This document shows, piece by piece, positions 9,423 through 18,053 of a stretch of DNA of 64,000 nucleotides. The stretch spans positions 156,410-220,409 of the forward strand of contig JACPOY010000021.1 in the NCBI GenBank assembly GCA_016191245.1. Reading direction: 5' to 3'. The translations under genes were made by a program, and so were the position numbers. This stretch comes from Gammaproteobacteria bacterium. Its GTDB lineage: Bacteria; Pseudomonadota; Gammaproteobacteria; Berkiellales; Berkiellaceae. Within the stretch, counting starts at the first letter, position 1. Each line of letters opens with the position of its first letter. Below the pieces are notes generated by a model that searched no databases, had not been told where the DNA came from, and saw nothing but the letters and a program-made list of their open reading frames with translations.

Positions 9423-11297
9423 ATGCTTAATAAATATCCTACTTGGAAATACCTACTGTTACTTGGATTGTTAATGGTGGGCATAATTTATGCGGCCCCC
9501 AATTTATTTGGGGAAGATCCTGCAATCCAAGTGTTGCCTACCACAGGGCATGCCTTCACCGATGAAACACAAAGTAATACGCAAATCAAAGTGAAAAAAG
9601 CTTTGGTTGATGCTGATGTACCATTCAAATCTATCGAATCAGAAGGTCAATCGCTGCTTATTCGCTTTCCTAGCTCTGCTTCTCAAATAAAAGCAAAAGA
9701 AGTTATCAGTGAAAATTTAGGCGAAAACTTCATTGTTGCACTGAATTTAGCACCTAAGACCCCAGCATGGTTAGAGGCCTTAGGCGCTAAACCGATGAAA
9801 TTAGGATTAGATTTACGTGGCGGCGTACATTTTCTGATGGATGTCGATGTGGAATCTGGCATCAGTCGTCGTATTGAAGATGACATGGCATCAATGCGAA
9901 GCGAATTACGTGATGATAAAATTCGTTACAGGCAAATGGCAAAAGTAGGTGAAACGGGCATCAGCATTACATTTGATGATAAACCAACCTTAGAGAAAGC
10001 TTTATCTATTCTACAAAAACCCGGCTCTGAGTTTGATATTTCCGTCAAAGAACAAGATGACAAACCGCAACTTGTTATGCAAATGAAGGCAAATATTCTT
10101 CAAGACACACGAAATTATACTATCGAGCAATCGATGAGCACGCTTAGAAATCGCGTCAATGAATTAGGTGTGGCAGAAGCGGTAGTACAGCGTCAAGGGA
10201 TGAATCATATTGTTGTCGAATTACCCGGTATACAAGACACAGCGCGTGCTAAAGATATTCTTGGCAAAACAGCTACTTTAGAATTTCATTTACATGCAAA
10301 AGAAGAAACCGCATCGGCAAATCCCGGTGGCTATGCTCCTCCTGGTACGAAATGGTATTTTGAGCGCGATGGTAGACCTTACTTGTTGAAAAAAAGAGTA
10401 ATACTGACAGGGGAATCAATTACGGGCGCGATGGTAGGAACCGATGATCGTACCGGCAGACCTGCTGTGGTCGTGCGAGTAGGGGGAGCAGGTCTTGCTC
10501 TATTTAAAAAAACCACAATCGAAAATATTGGTAATTTATTGGGCGTTGTTTACAAAGAAACCAAAACTGATCAAGAAATGGTAAATGGTGAGTTAGTCAA
10601 AAAGAATCATACCAGTGAAGTTCTCATCAGCATTGCCACCATTCAAAGTGCTTTAGGCAGCCAATTTCAAATTACGGGTCTATCACATACTGAAGCTCAA
10701 GATTTGGCATTATTGCTAAGAGCCGGTGCCTTGCCTGCGGCAATTACCATTGTTGAAGAAAGAACTGTTGGGCCAAGTTTGGGACAAGAGAATATTCGCT
10801 TAGGGATTATTTCCATAGCGGTAGGTTTAGGATTAGTTGTGGTTGCCATGTTGGTTTACTACAGCGTGTTTGGCATTATTGCAAATCTTGCCTTGCTGAT
10901 TAACGTCGTGTTGTTAATAGCAATACTATCTCTCGTGGGGGCCACGCTCACGCTTCCTGGTATGGCCGGTATAGTGTTAACAGTGGGGATGGCTGTTGAT
11001 GCGAACGTGTTGATTTTTGAAAGAATCAGAGAAGAGCTGAGAAATGGTATGTCAGCTCAGGCTGCCATTCATGGTGGTTTTGAACATGCATTAGCTACTA
11101 TTATCGATGCTAACCTCACTACTCTTATTGTGGGAATTATTTTGTTTAGTATTGGTACAGGTCCTGTGAAAGGTTTTGCCGTCACACTTTGTATTGGTAT
11201 TTTAACATCAATGATAACCGCGACCACTGGAACAAGAGCCATCGTGAATCTCATTTATGGTGGTCGCCATGTAACACGCTTACGGGTAGGAATATAA
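9423..11297 (+). CDS. secD: Protein translocase subunit SecD
   Basis: SecD and SecF form an RND-type inner-membrane complex that drives late steps of Sec export with the proton-motive force. The 624-residue protein has a first membrane segment (about 9-25), then the D1 motif LGLDLRGGVHFLMDVD (about 127-142), a large periplasmic P1 domain with ELPGIQDTARAKDILG, and five C-terminal membrane segments (about 455-615) including GMAVDANVLIFERIREEL with the functionally important Asp. Length is normal (E. coli 615). secF begins three bases after the stop, so the genes are co-transcribed and probably translationally coupled. Confidence 0.96.
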   Translation: MLNKYPTWKYLLLLGLLMVGIIYAAPNLFGEDPAIQVLPTTGHAFTDETQSNTQIKVKKALVDADVPFKSIESEGQSLLIRFPSSASQIKAKEVISENLGENFIVALNLAPKTPAWLEALGAKPMKLGLDLRGGVHFLMDVDVESGISRRIEDDMASMRSELRDDKIRYRQMAKVGETGISITFDDKPTLEKALSILQKPGSEFDISVKEQDDKPQLVMQMKANILQDTRNYTIEQSMSTLRNRVNELGVAEAVVQRQGMNHIVVELPGIQDTARAKDILGKTATLEFHLHAKEETASANPGGYAPPGTKWYFERDGRPYLLKKRVILTGESITGAMVGTDDRTGRPAVVVRVGGAGLALFKKTTIENIGNLLGVVYKETKTDQEMVNGELVKKNHTSEVLISIATIQSALGSQFQITGLSHTEAQDLALLLRAGALPAAITIVEERTVGPSLGQENIRLGIISIAVGLGLVVVAMLVYYSVFGIIANLALLINVVLLIAILSLVGATLTLPGMAGIVLTVGMAVDANVLIFERIREELRNGMSAQAAIHGGFEHALATIIDANLTTLIVGIILFSIGTGPVKGFAVTLCIGILTSMITATTGTRAIVNLIYGGRHVTRLRVGI

Positions 11298-11300
11298 ATC

Positions 11301-12230
11301 ATGGAACTATTTCATAAACAAACCAAAATAGATTTTATGGGGATCCGTAAAATAACGGCTGTCATTTCCATTATTATTTCTGTTGTATCTTTGTTCTTTA
11401 TTTTTACCAAAGGCTTGAATTATGGCTTGGACTTTACCGGGGGTACTCAGCTAGAGCTTCGATATAGCAATCCTATTAGCTTTGAAGATGTACGTCATCA
11501 ACTAGAAACTTCAGGATTTGCTGGTGCTAAAGTTACCCAATATGGATCGACTCGAGACATATTAGTCAAACTAGCCAATAAAGAAGGGGTGACTGAACAA
11601 CAATTAGGGCAGCTTGTTCTTGAAACATTAAAAAAACATGATCCCAATATTGAATTAAGAAAAGTCGAATTTGTCGGTTCTGAAGTAGGTGAGCATCTTG
11701 CAGAGCAAGGAGCGCTTGCTGTTTTAGTGGCCTTATTTGCGATAATGCTTTATATCGCTATGCGTTTTGAATACCGCTTTGGTGTGAGCGCTGCGGTGTC
11801 ACTATTGCATGATCCCATCATTATTTTGGGGATTTTTTCCTATTTTCAAATTGAATTTGATTTAGCAACCTTGGCTGGTATTTTAGCCGTCATAGGCTAT
11901 TCATTGAATGATACAATCGTTGTCTATGATCGTGTGCGTGAGAATTTTCGAAAAGTGAGAAAGGGCAGCACCGAAGAGATCATGAATCTTTCTATCAACC
12001 AAACACTTTCTAGAACCATTATGACATCATGCTTAACATTGATGGTTGTAGTGGCTCTTTATTTCTTTGGCGGCGAATCCCTACAGGGATTTTCATTGTC
12101 ATTAATTATTGGGATCGTGATTGGTACCTATTCTTCGATCTTTATCGCAGGTGCCTTGGCCTTAGTCATGGGCTTAAGTCGACAAGACCTAATGCCCAAT
12201 GCTAAGAAAGTGGTGGACGATTTACCCTAA
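11301..12230 (+). CDS. secF: Protein translocase subunit SecF
   Basis: SecF is the partner of SecD in the proton-driven translocase accessory complex. The 309-residue protein has a first membrane segment at about 18-37, the motif GLNYGLDFTGGTQLEL, a short periplasmic domain, and five C-terminal membrane segments with IGYSLNDTIVVYDRVREN, the SecF counterpart of the RND motif. The start follows the secD stop by three bases. Its last four bases overlap the end of the convergent OTU-like gene. Confidence 0.96.
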   Translation: MELFHKQTKIDFMGIRKITAVISIIISVVSLFFIFTKGLNYGLDFTGGTQLELRYSNPISFEDVRHQLETSGFAGAKVTQYGSTRDILVKLANKEGVTEQQLGQLVLETLKKHDPNIELRKVEFVGSEVGEHLAEQGALAVLVALFAIMLYIAMRFEYRFGVSAAVSLLHDPIIILGIFSYFQIEFDLATLAGILAVIGYSLNDTIVVYDRVRENFRKVRKGSTEEIMNLSINQTLSRTIMTSCLTLMVVVALYFFGGESLQGFSLSLIIGIVIGTYSSIFIAGALALVMGLSRQDLMPNAKKVVDDLP

Positions 12231-13207
12231 AAAATCTTTTTGTGGGTTTGGATTGGCGCAGTTGCTATTTGAAGATAAGCTGCAAGAACATTTTCTGCTA
12301 TGCTTTGTTCTTGCAAGTGAATATCGTTAAAACTCTTTTCTTGTAAAAGCTGCTCTTTGTATGTCGAATCAGGTAAAGCCAAGTCTTTTTGAGTAATGGA
12401 TGAAATTGTTGCAGCCTGTACTAAAAGAGAATTTCTTAAATTCGATCTTCTTGTATTATGCTCAACATTTTGTTGGTAACTAGCAAATTTAAAATCATAA
12501 TGCCCACCAACATGATAAGCCTGAATATTCCACAACACAGGACCTTCATCTGGTACATAAGTAACGGCTTGTTGAACGCTTTGATAATGCGTCGTGTTAT
12601 GGATCGTTAAGGCTGCACCCATTTGTTTGGTCAATACGGACAACAGATCATCTGGAATGCTTTCATCGTCATATACATTGGTTATTTCTTCAGCAACTAA
12701 AGTACGATCTGCAATGAGTTGTTGAATATTATCTTGTAAAACGCGTCTAAATACTTGACCTAATAATATCTCTCTATCAAGCGGGTGGTTGTATAACCGG
12801 CATATTTGTAAAAAATTATGTAAATTAGGCTGGCCTGGGAGTTGATAAAATTCATAAAATTTATTCACGATTTCATCAAAAATCGGATAGTTCTGTGCAA
12901 GCTCGTAGATTTGACGTTCTGTTAAACTCAACCAAGTATTAATTACGGTATGTAGGCCACAATTGTTGCGATAACCGCTGGCTTTAGCATGATATTGATT
13001 GCGATATTGATAATTACGCCAAAGCATACCGCCTGCTGCCAATAATGAAAGACCAGAACTCACATAGGGATGTTCTGTGACTGTTTCAAGCGCAGGAATA
13101 ATAATCGGCTCAATGAAGTCGGGAATGTAATCTTTGGCTTGGCAAACAAAAGCACTCGATGCACAAGCGGGTACATAACCTAATAGGGAAGCAAATTGCT
13201 CTAACAT
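12227..13207 (-). CDS. Putative OTU-like cysteine protease A
   Basis: This 326-residue protein is paralogous to the one at 62972-63751. Shared blocks are ASGYRNNCGLH (Cys83), DREILLG.VFR, a GGHYDF motif (His236, Asp238) and QQNVEHNTRR. An N-terminal Asn-Cys followed 153 residues later by Gly-x-His-x-Asp is the layout of OTU-type deubiquitinases, so I infer a papain-like protease; the classical D-G-[DN]-C-L sequence is not present. A hydrophobic stretch at about 48-63 (SSGLSLLAAGGMLW) may be a membrane segment. No ubiquitin-related activity is shown. It converges on secF with a 4-base overlap. Host-directed OTU proteases are known from Legionella, Chlamydia and Rickettsiales. Confidence 0.55.
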   Translation of the reverse strand: MLEQFASLLGYVPACASSAFVCQAKDYIPDFIEPIIIPALETVTEHPYVSSGLSLLAAGGMLWRNYQYRNQYHAKASGYRNNCGLHTVINTWLSLTERQIYELAQNYPIFDEIVNKFYEFYQLPGQPNLHNFLQICRLYNHPLDREILLGQVFRRVLQDNIQQLIADRTLVAEEITNVYDDESIPDDLLSVLTKQMGAALTIHNTTHYQSVQQAVTYVPDEGPVLWNIQAYHVGGHYDFKFASYQQNVEHNTRRSNLRNSLLVQAATISSITQKDLALPDSTYKEQLLQEKSFNDIHLQEQSIAENVLAAYLQIATAPIQTHKKIF

Positions 13208-13386
13208 AATATGATATCCAGCTAACTAATTTAATTAGTCGTAATTGTAAACGAAACAATTGAATTTACGAGGATTTGTTGATTTTTTGAGACAAAAGGT
13301 GAATGTTCCCAGATGAAAGAAAGCTAGACAGTGCTTGTCTGAAAATTATATTCTCAGGCCAAACGAGAATTGGAGACTACATACTC

Positions 13387-14220
13387 ATGGCCTATAACGT
13401 ACGTAAGGGAGTGATTGCTCCTGTTGTTGGAATTTTTTTGCTTTGTTTTGCTTTTATTCTTTTATACACGCAAGTTGTGCAAGCAAAATCAAATAAACCC
13501 CTGATTGGAATATTGTTAAATGACGGTGGGAATGGGGGATATTCACAATTTCCTTGGTACGCAATGCGACAAAACTACAGTAAAGTTATTGCTGAAAATG
13601 GCGGGATCCCAGTCTTTATTGGTCATGATATTCAACCTATAGACGATTATCTTGAATTGTTAGATGGGATTGTATTAACTGGTGGAGATTTTTATTCGCC
13701 GCCGAATGCTTATACTACGGGCATCAAAAACACACCAAACTACAAAAAATATCCACGTGAATATATTGAATTTGCATTAATTAAAAAAGGTTATGAAAAA
13801 GACATTCCTGTGATTGGCATTTGTGCCGGTATGCAACAAATGAATTTGGCCATGGGTGGCACGATATATGAAAATTTAAAAAAATCTTTAAATACACCAA
13901 TTCAGCATCGTAATGAAGATAGAGAAACTTTACAGCACAGCATCAAAATTGAGGAAAATACAGCCCTTTATAAAATGCTGAAAACAAAAAACATGAAAGT
14001 AAATTCTAATCACAATGCTGGCATTAACAAACTCTCGCCAAAGTTTATTGTCAGCGCAAAAGCACCCGATGGGGTGATTGAGGGAATGGAAGCGCAAAAT
14101 AAAAGATTTTTTATTGGCGTGATGTGGCACCCTGAATTTGTGTTAACTAAACAAGAAAAAATGCTTTGGAAAGAATTTGTGCAAGCAGCGAGTGAATATC
14201 ATAAATCGAAAGGAGGGTAA
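13387..14220 (+). CDS. Exported class I glutamine amidotransferase-like hydrolase (peptidase C26)
   Basis: The protein resembles gamma-glutamyl-GABA hydrolase (PuuD-like, peptidase family C26). After trimming to the ATG at 13387 it has 277 residues. An N-terminal hydrophobic signal (about 9-33, ending VVQA) precedes PLIGILLNDGG; the nucleophile elbow is VIGICAGMQQM (Cys146), LTGGDFY lies before it, and MWHPE gives His248 and Glu250 of the triad. The open frame extends 28 codons upstream to 13303, but only the later start gives a clean signal peptide, with GGAG about 10 bases before it. PuuD enzymes are normally cytoplasmic, so export points to a different substrate, perhaps folate polyglutamates or periplasmic gamma-glutamyl peptides (inference). 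Confidence 0.8.
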   Translation: MAYNVRKGVIAPVVGIFLLCFAFILLYTQVVQAKSNKPLIGILLNDGGNGGYSQFPWYAMRQNYSKVIAENGGIPVFIGHDIQPIDDYLELLDGIVLTGGDFYSPPNAYTTGIKNTPNYKKYPREYIEFALIKKGYEKDIPVIGICAGMQQMNLAMGGTIYENLKKSLNTPIQHRNEDRETLQHSIKIEENTALYKMLKTKNMKVNSNHNAGINKLSPKFIVSAKAPDGVIEGMEAQNKRFFIGVMWHPEFVLTKQEKMLWKEFVQAASEYHKSKGG

Positions 14221-14260
14221 CCTCTGTCATTGCGCTCGCAATAATAGTATTATCAAGACC

Positions 14261-15046
14261 TTAGAAAAATTCTTTACATAATTCGGTCATTTCGTGATAA
14301 ATCTTGGGTGGTCCCGCTAAAATACTTTTGCCATTCAGTATATCGCTTTCGCCATGAACGGTACTGATGTAGCCACCTGCTTCTTGAATTAATAAAGCGC
14401 CAGCTGCGATATCCCAAGGTTTTAATCCAAATTCCCAAAAGCCATCAAGACGACCTGCAGCAACATAAGCGAGATCTAAAGCTGCAGCGCCAGCACGTCT
14501 TATCCCTGCGCAATGAGGTATGACAGCCTTTAAAAAGGTAAGATATTCGTCAAGGTAGCTAAAATCTCTAAAAGGGAAGCCCGTACCCAAAAGTGATTTT
14601 TGTAATTTTTCTGCATTGCTAACGCGTAAGCGTTTGCCATTCATTCTGGCGCCTTCACCACGAGTGGCACTAAATAGTTCGTCGCGAATAGGATCATACA
14701 CAACGCCATGTTGAATTTTGTCATTGTGGGTTACACCAATGGAGATACAAAATTGTGGAAATCCATGTAAAAAATTAGTGGTGCCATCTAAAGGATCAAT
14801 GATCCATGTGGTATCAGAATTTTTGCCTGGAATAAGTCCAGACTCTTCCCCTAAAATGGCATGATGAGGATATGCCTTTTTAATGGTATCAATAATGATA
14901 TCTTCTGCAGCTTTGTCTACTTGGCTTGCAAAATCATTTCGACCTTTTTCAATTATTTGCAGGTTTTCCATTTGATCTTGGGCGCGTATGATGATTTTGC
15001 CGGCTTGTCTTGCTGCATTCACAGCGATATTTACGATTGGGTGCAT
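14261..15046 (-). CDS. suhB: Inositol-1-monophosphatase family protein SuhB
   Basis: SuhB is a Mg2+-dependent inositol monophosphatase that in gammaproteobacteria also binds the NusA/RNA polymerase antitermination complex for rRNA synthesis. The 261-residue protein shows the metal-binding motifs GEESG (about 67-71) and WIIDPLDGTTNFLHG (about 81-95), and the C-terminal WDIAAGALLIQEAGG. It is transcribed divergently from trmJ, the arrangement found in E. coli and relatives, with a palindromic repeat between them. Confidence 0.95.
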   Translation of the reverse strand: MHPIVNIAVNAARQAGKIIIRAQDQMENLQIIEKGRNDFASQVDKAAEDIIIDTIKKAYPHHAILGEESGLIPGKNSDTTWIIDPLDGTTNFLHGFPQFCISIGVTHNDKIQHGVVYDPIRDELFSATRGEGARMNGKRLRVSNAEKLQKSLLGTGFPFRDFSYLDEYLTFLKAVIPHCAGIRRAGAAALDLAYVAAGRLDGFWEFGLKPWDIAAGALLIQEAGGYISTVHGESDILNGKSILAGPPKIYHEMTELCKEFF

Positions 15047-15174
15047 ATTGTTAGCAAACTAAGTCTATTTTGTTAAATTGTAGCCATTATAACAGTATCT
15101 TGCTTAATTCACATGGTATAATCTTGCCACCTAAATTTTCGTTCCAGGTAATCTTGATAGATTGCACTTCAGAT

Positions 15175-15275
15175 CCCTTCTCCCCTTGCGGGAGAAGGTT
15201 AGGATGAGGGGTATCTAAATCTTCGCAAGATTTTACACCCCTCACCCCCGCCCTCTCCCGCAAGGGGAGAGGGGG
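15175..15275. repeat. Palindromic intergenic repeat, copy 2
   Basis: Two complementary arms lie between the divergent suhB and trmJ genes. The left arm (15175-15213) reads CCCTTCTCCCCTTGCGGG then AGAAGGTTAGGATGAGGGG. The right arm (15235-15275) reads ACCCCTCACCCCCGCCCTC then TCCCGCAAGGGGAGAGGG. The arm order is opposite to copies 1, 4 and 5, so the CTAACCC/GGGTTAG ends face the centre. The arms differ at several bases, which suggests age or an independent origin of each half. It occupies about a third of the 291-base gap; the rest shows no clear signal. Confidence 0.85.
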
Positions 15276-15337
15276 TAAGAATCTTAAGTTTTGTATGTTT
15301 TTAAATTTTGGGTTTTTAATGTAATGCTTAAAATAAA

Positions 15338-16072
15338 ATGCTAAACCATATCCGTATTATTCTCTGCCAGCCCAGCCATCCAGGAAATATTGGCGCCACA
15401 GCGCGTGCGATGAAGAATATGGGCCTTTACAGATTAACCTTAGTTGCGCCTGAATTATTTCCTCATGTTGAGGCAATCAAAAGAGCCTCTGGGGCAGATG
15501 ACATTTTGGCTCATGCTAATGTGGTGCAGACCTTTGAAGAAGCCATCGCGGATTGCCAATGGTTATTCGGCACTAGCGCCAGATCCCGAGAATTTCCCTG
15601 GCCGCAATTAACACCCTATGAGGGAGCGCAAAAGATCCTTTCATATACGACTGTTAAACAAGAAGTGGGCATTGTATTTGGAACGGAGCGTTCAGGCTTA
15701 ACAAATGAGCAGCTGCAGCGCTGTGATTACCATCTTACCATTCCTACCCATCCTGATTATTCTTCGTTAAATTTAGCTCAAGCGGTACAGATCCTTAGCT
15801 ATGAAATATATCAACGCTTTTTATCATTGTCAGAGGGTACATTCAGCTTACAAGAGGCTGATGACGCTATTGATAAAGCAACAATGGAAGAAGTGACTGG
15901 ACTACTCCAGCATTTTGAAGAGATGGCTATTAAAATAGGGTTTATGCACCCTAATCATCCCAAAAAATTGATCCCTCGCTTAAAAAGACTGTTTTCTAAA
16001 GCGCAGCTTGAAAAAGAAGAAGTGAATATTTTACGAGGATTCCTCAAGTTAGTAGGCAAAGAGCAAACTTGA
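15338..16072 (+). CDS. trmJ: tRNA (cytidine/uridine-2'-O-)-methyltransferase TrmJ
   Basis: TrmJ is a SPOUT-class methyltransferase that uses SAM to 2'-O-methylate position 32 of several tRNAs. The 244-residue protein starts LNHIRIILCQPSHPGNIG and ATARAMKNMGLYRL, the family signature (motif 1), and has the knot motifs GIVFGTERSGLTNEQL and IPTHPDYSSLNLAQAVQI that form the SAM site. The C-terminal helical extension is present. The gene sits directly before iscR as in other gammaproteobacteria, and the last bases of its coding sequence lie inside the predicted IscR operator. Confidence 0.95.
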   Translation: MLNHIRIILCQPSHPGNIGATARAMKNMGLYRLTLVAPELFPHVEAIKRASGADDILAHANVVQTFEEAIADCQWLFGTSARSREFPWPQLTPYEGAQKILSYTTVKQEVGIVFGTERSGLTNEQLQRCDYHLTIPTHPDYSSLNLAQAVQILSYEIYQRFLSLSEGTFSLQEADDAIDKATMEEVTGLLQHFEEMAIKIGFMHPNHPKKLIPRLKRLFSKAQLEKEEVNILRGFLKLVGKEQT

Positions 16073-16089
16073 CTAAATTGGTCGGGTAT
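16065..16089 (+). promoter_or_regulatory. Type 1 IscR binding site in front of the isc operon
   Basis: The 25-base site reads AAACTTGACTAAAT then TGGTCGGGTAT. Compared with the published type 1 consensus ATASYYGACTRWWW then YAGTCRRSTAT, I count 23 matches and two mismatches (A for T at position 2, G for A at position 16). A TTGACT -35-like hexamer lies inside it. It overlaps the trmJ stop codon and ends 37 bases before the iscR ATG. By analogy with E. coli, [2Fe-2S]-IscR bound here would repress the isc operon. Confidence 0.75.
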
Positions 16090-16126
16090 GACAATCTTCG
16101 CTCGATTAATAGGGGATTATTTTGTC

Positions 16127-16591
16127 ATGAAGCTAACAACAAAGGGTCGGTACGCTGTCACTGCGTTGCTTGATTTGGCCATTCACCAACAGGAAGGCCC
16201 TATTACAGTATCTCAGCTTGCGACTCGTCATGGGATATCACCTGCCTATTTAGAAAGACTAGCAGGGCAGATGCGTGCTAAAGGATTGCTCAAAAGTATT
16301 CGTGGGTCAAAGGGGGGTTATATATTAGCAAGAAACCCCGAAGAGATTACCCTTGCAGATATTATCAATGCTGTTGATGAACATATAGATACGACTCTAT
16401 GCAAAGGCAAAGCCAATTGTCATGAAGGAGGGGTATGTTTAACCCACCATTTATGGGATGAGCTTAATCATAAAATCTCACATTTTTTTCAAGGAATTAC
16501 CTTAAGTGCTTTAGCCGAGCAGCCACAAGTCGTTGCGATTGCTAAAAGTAAACGTCAGCCAATGCAATTAATCAGGTTAGTGCATGCGTAA
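16127..16591 (+). CDS. iscR: Fe-S cluster regulator IscR
   Basis: IscR is an Rrf2-family transcription factor that senses [2Fe-2S] supply and controls the isc operon. The 154-residue protein begins MKLTTKGRYAVTALLDLA, the canonical N terminus, so the ATG at 16127 is chosen over an in-frame ATG at 16088. The winged helix (about 1-80) has SPAYLERLAGQMRAKGLLKS and RGSKGGYILAR. The cluster ligands are present as C-x5-C-x5-C followed by LTHH (CKGKANCHEGGVCLTHHLW), matching Cys92, Cys98, Cys104 and His107 of E. coli. An IscR site lies just upstream, so autorepression is expected. Its end overlaps the next gene by eight bases. Confidence 0.95.
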   Translation: MKLTTKGRYAVTALLDLAIHQQEGPITVSQLATRHGISPAYLERLAGQMRAKGLLKSIRGSKGGYILARNPEEITLADIINAVDEHIDTTLCKGKANCHEGGVCLTHHLWDELNHKISHFFQGITLSALAEQPQVVAIAKSKRQPMQLIRLVHA

Positions 16592-16826
16592 TGTCATATT
16601 AATATCTAACGATAATAAAGCTCAAAGTTGTTCCAACAAAATGGCACAGCAATTACTTCATCATGGTTTAGCTTATATTGTAAAATTTTATCCCTATACT
16701 TTGAAATTAAAAAAACGATTTCCACCAAAAGATCCATTCCAAGGCGCTTTTCTTCCAGAGAGTCCTTGTGGTAAACCGCCTGCATTAGTAAAACAGATGA
16801 AATTACGTATAGAAGAAGTGATATGA
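16584..16826 (+). CDS. Small protein resembling the IscB PLMP/RRXRR N-terminal domain, inside the isc operon
   Basis: The 80-residue frame overlaps iscR by 8 bases and iscS by 4 (ATGA), so it is almost certainly translated and coupled. Residues 4-45 follow the layout of the RRXRR/PLMP domain at the start of IscB-type nucleases: VILIS (4-8), a polar turn with Lys12, then [20 protein letters not shown] (24-43), which matches LL..G.A.V....PFTI.L in IscB. The PLMP tetrapeptide itself is not kept. The remainder (46-80) is Pro-rich ([18 protein letters not shown]) and unlike RuvC; there is no RuvC or HNH domain. E. coli has nothing at this place. The gene's role is unknown; a link to cluster assembly is suggested only by position. 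Confidence 0.75.
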   Translation: MRNVILISNDNKAQSCSNKMAQQLLHHGLAYIVKFYPYTLKLKKRFPPKDPFQGAFLPESPCGKPPALVKQMKLRIEEVI

Positions 16827-18031
16827 GTAAGCAGTTATATTTTGATTATGCCGCAACGACACCGATGGATCCCCGTGTTATCGAAAAAATGGTAACGTGC
16901 ATGCGGAAAGATTTTGGTAATCCTGCGTCGCGTTCACATACATTTGGTTGGCGTGCAGAAGAACTCGTTGAAACAGCTCGAGAGCAGGTGGCAGCATTAA
17001 TTAATGCCGATCCACGAGAAATCATTTGGACAAGTGGTGCAACAGAATCCGATAATTTAGCTATCAAAGGCGCAGCGCAATTTTATCAGCGTAAAGGTAA
17101 GCATATTATTACCAGTAAAATTGAGCATAAAGCCGTACTTGATACATGTCGACAACTCGAAAGAGAAGGTTTTGAAGTAACGTATTTGGAACCAGACAAT
17201 CAAGGTGTTGTGAGTCTTGAAAAGATTCAAGCCGCGATACGAGAAGATACAATAGTACTTTCGCTAATGCATGCGAATAATGAAATTGGTACTATTCAAG
17301 ATATTGAAGCCATTGGCAAATTAACACGTCAAAAAGGCATTATTTTTCATGTTGATGCGGCACAATCGGTTGGTAAAATACCTATTGATATGCAACAAAA
17401 TGAAATAGATTTGCTCTCCATTTCAGGTCATAAGCTATATGGACCTAAAGGAATTGGCGCGTTATTTGTTCGTCGCAAACCAAGGGTAAGACTCAATCCG
17501 CAAATGCATGGTGGTGGACATGAGCGGGGTATGCGCTCAGGAACATTACCCACTCACCAAATTATAGGTTTTGGTGAAGCCTGTCGCTTAGCAAAAGAAG
17601 AAATGACTGTAGAAGCCAAACGTATTAAAGCGTTAAAAGATCAATTATGGAATGGTCTCAAAGATATTGAAGAAATCTACTATAATGGCCACCCAACACA
17701 ATGCTTGCCTGGGATTTTAAATTTAAGTATTAATTATATTGAAGGTGAATCTTTGATAATGGGATTAAAAGATTTGGCACTTTCTTCGGGTTCGGCATGT
17801 ACCTCAGCCAGCCTTGAACCTTCATATGTTTTACGATCATTAGGCTTAAATGATGAATTGGCACACAGCAGTTTGCGCTTTTCATTGGGGCGTTTTACAA
17901 CAGAAGATGAAGTGAATCGTGCTATTCAATCTGTTCGCAAAGTGATTTCTCGTCTTCGAGAAATGTCACCTTTATGGGATATGTTCAAAGAAGGCGTCGA
18001 CCTCAGCACTATCGAATGGGCCGCACATTAG
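16823..18031 (+). CDS. iscS: Cysteine desulfurase IscS
   Basis: IscS is a PLP enzyme that takes sulfur from L-cysteine as an enzyme persulfide and hands it to IscU, and also to tRNA thiolation and other acceptors. The 402-residue protein has the family length. It begins with [15 protein letters not shown], contains [14 protein letters not shown] (PLP-site Asp), [14 protein letters not shown] with the Schiff-base Lys (about residue 205), and [10 protein letters not shown] with the persulfide Cys (about 326). The start ATG overlaps the stop of the preceding 80-codon gene. It is the first core enzyme of the isc operon. Confidence 0.97.
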   Translation: MSKQLYFDYAATTPMDPRVIEKMVTCMRKDFGNPASRSHTFGWRAEELVETAREQVAALINADPREIIWTSGATESDNLAIKGAAQFYQRKGKHIITSKIEHKAVLDTCRQLEREGFEVTYLEPDNQGVVSLEKIQAAIREDTIVLSLMHANNEIGTIQDIEAIGKLTRQKGIIFHVDAAQSVGKIPIDMQQNEIDLLSISGHKLYGPKGIGALFVRRKPRVRLNPQMHGGGHERGMRSGTLPTHQIIGFGEACRLAKEEMTVEAKRIKALKDQLWNGLKDIEEIYYNGHPTQCLPGILNLSINYIEGESLIMGLKDLALSSGSACTSASLEPSYVLRSLGLNDELAHSSLRFSLGRFTTEDEVNRAIQSVRKVISRLREMSPLWDMFKEGVDLSTIEWAAH

Positions 18032-18053
18032 AATTTATTAAAGGGGATTTTGA

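Noticed and set aside
16584..16826. The PLMP-like gene as the remains of a full IscB with omega RNA
   Set aside because: No RuvC or HNH sequence exists in any frame nearby; iscS follows with an overlap, so there is no space for a lost nuclease or guide RNA.
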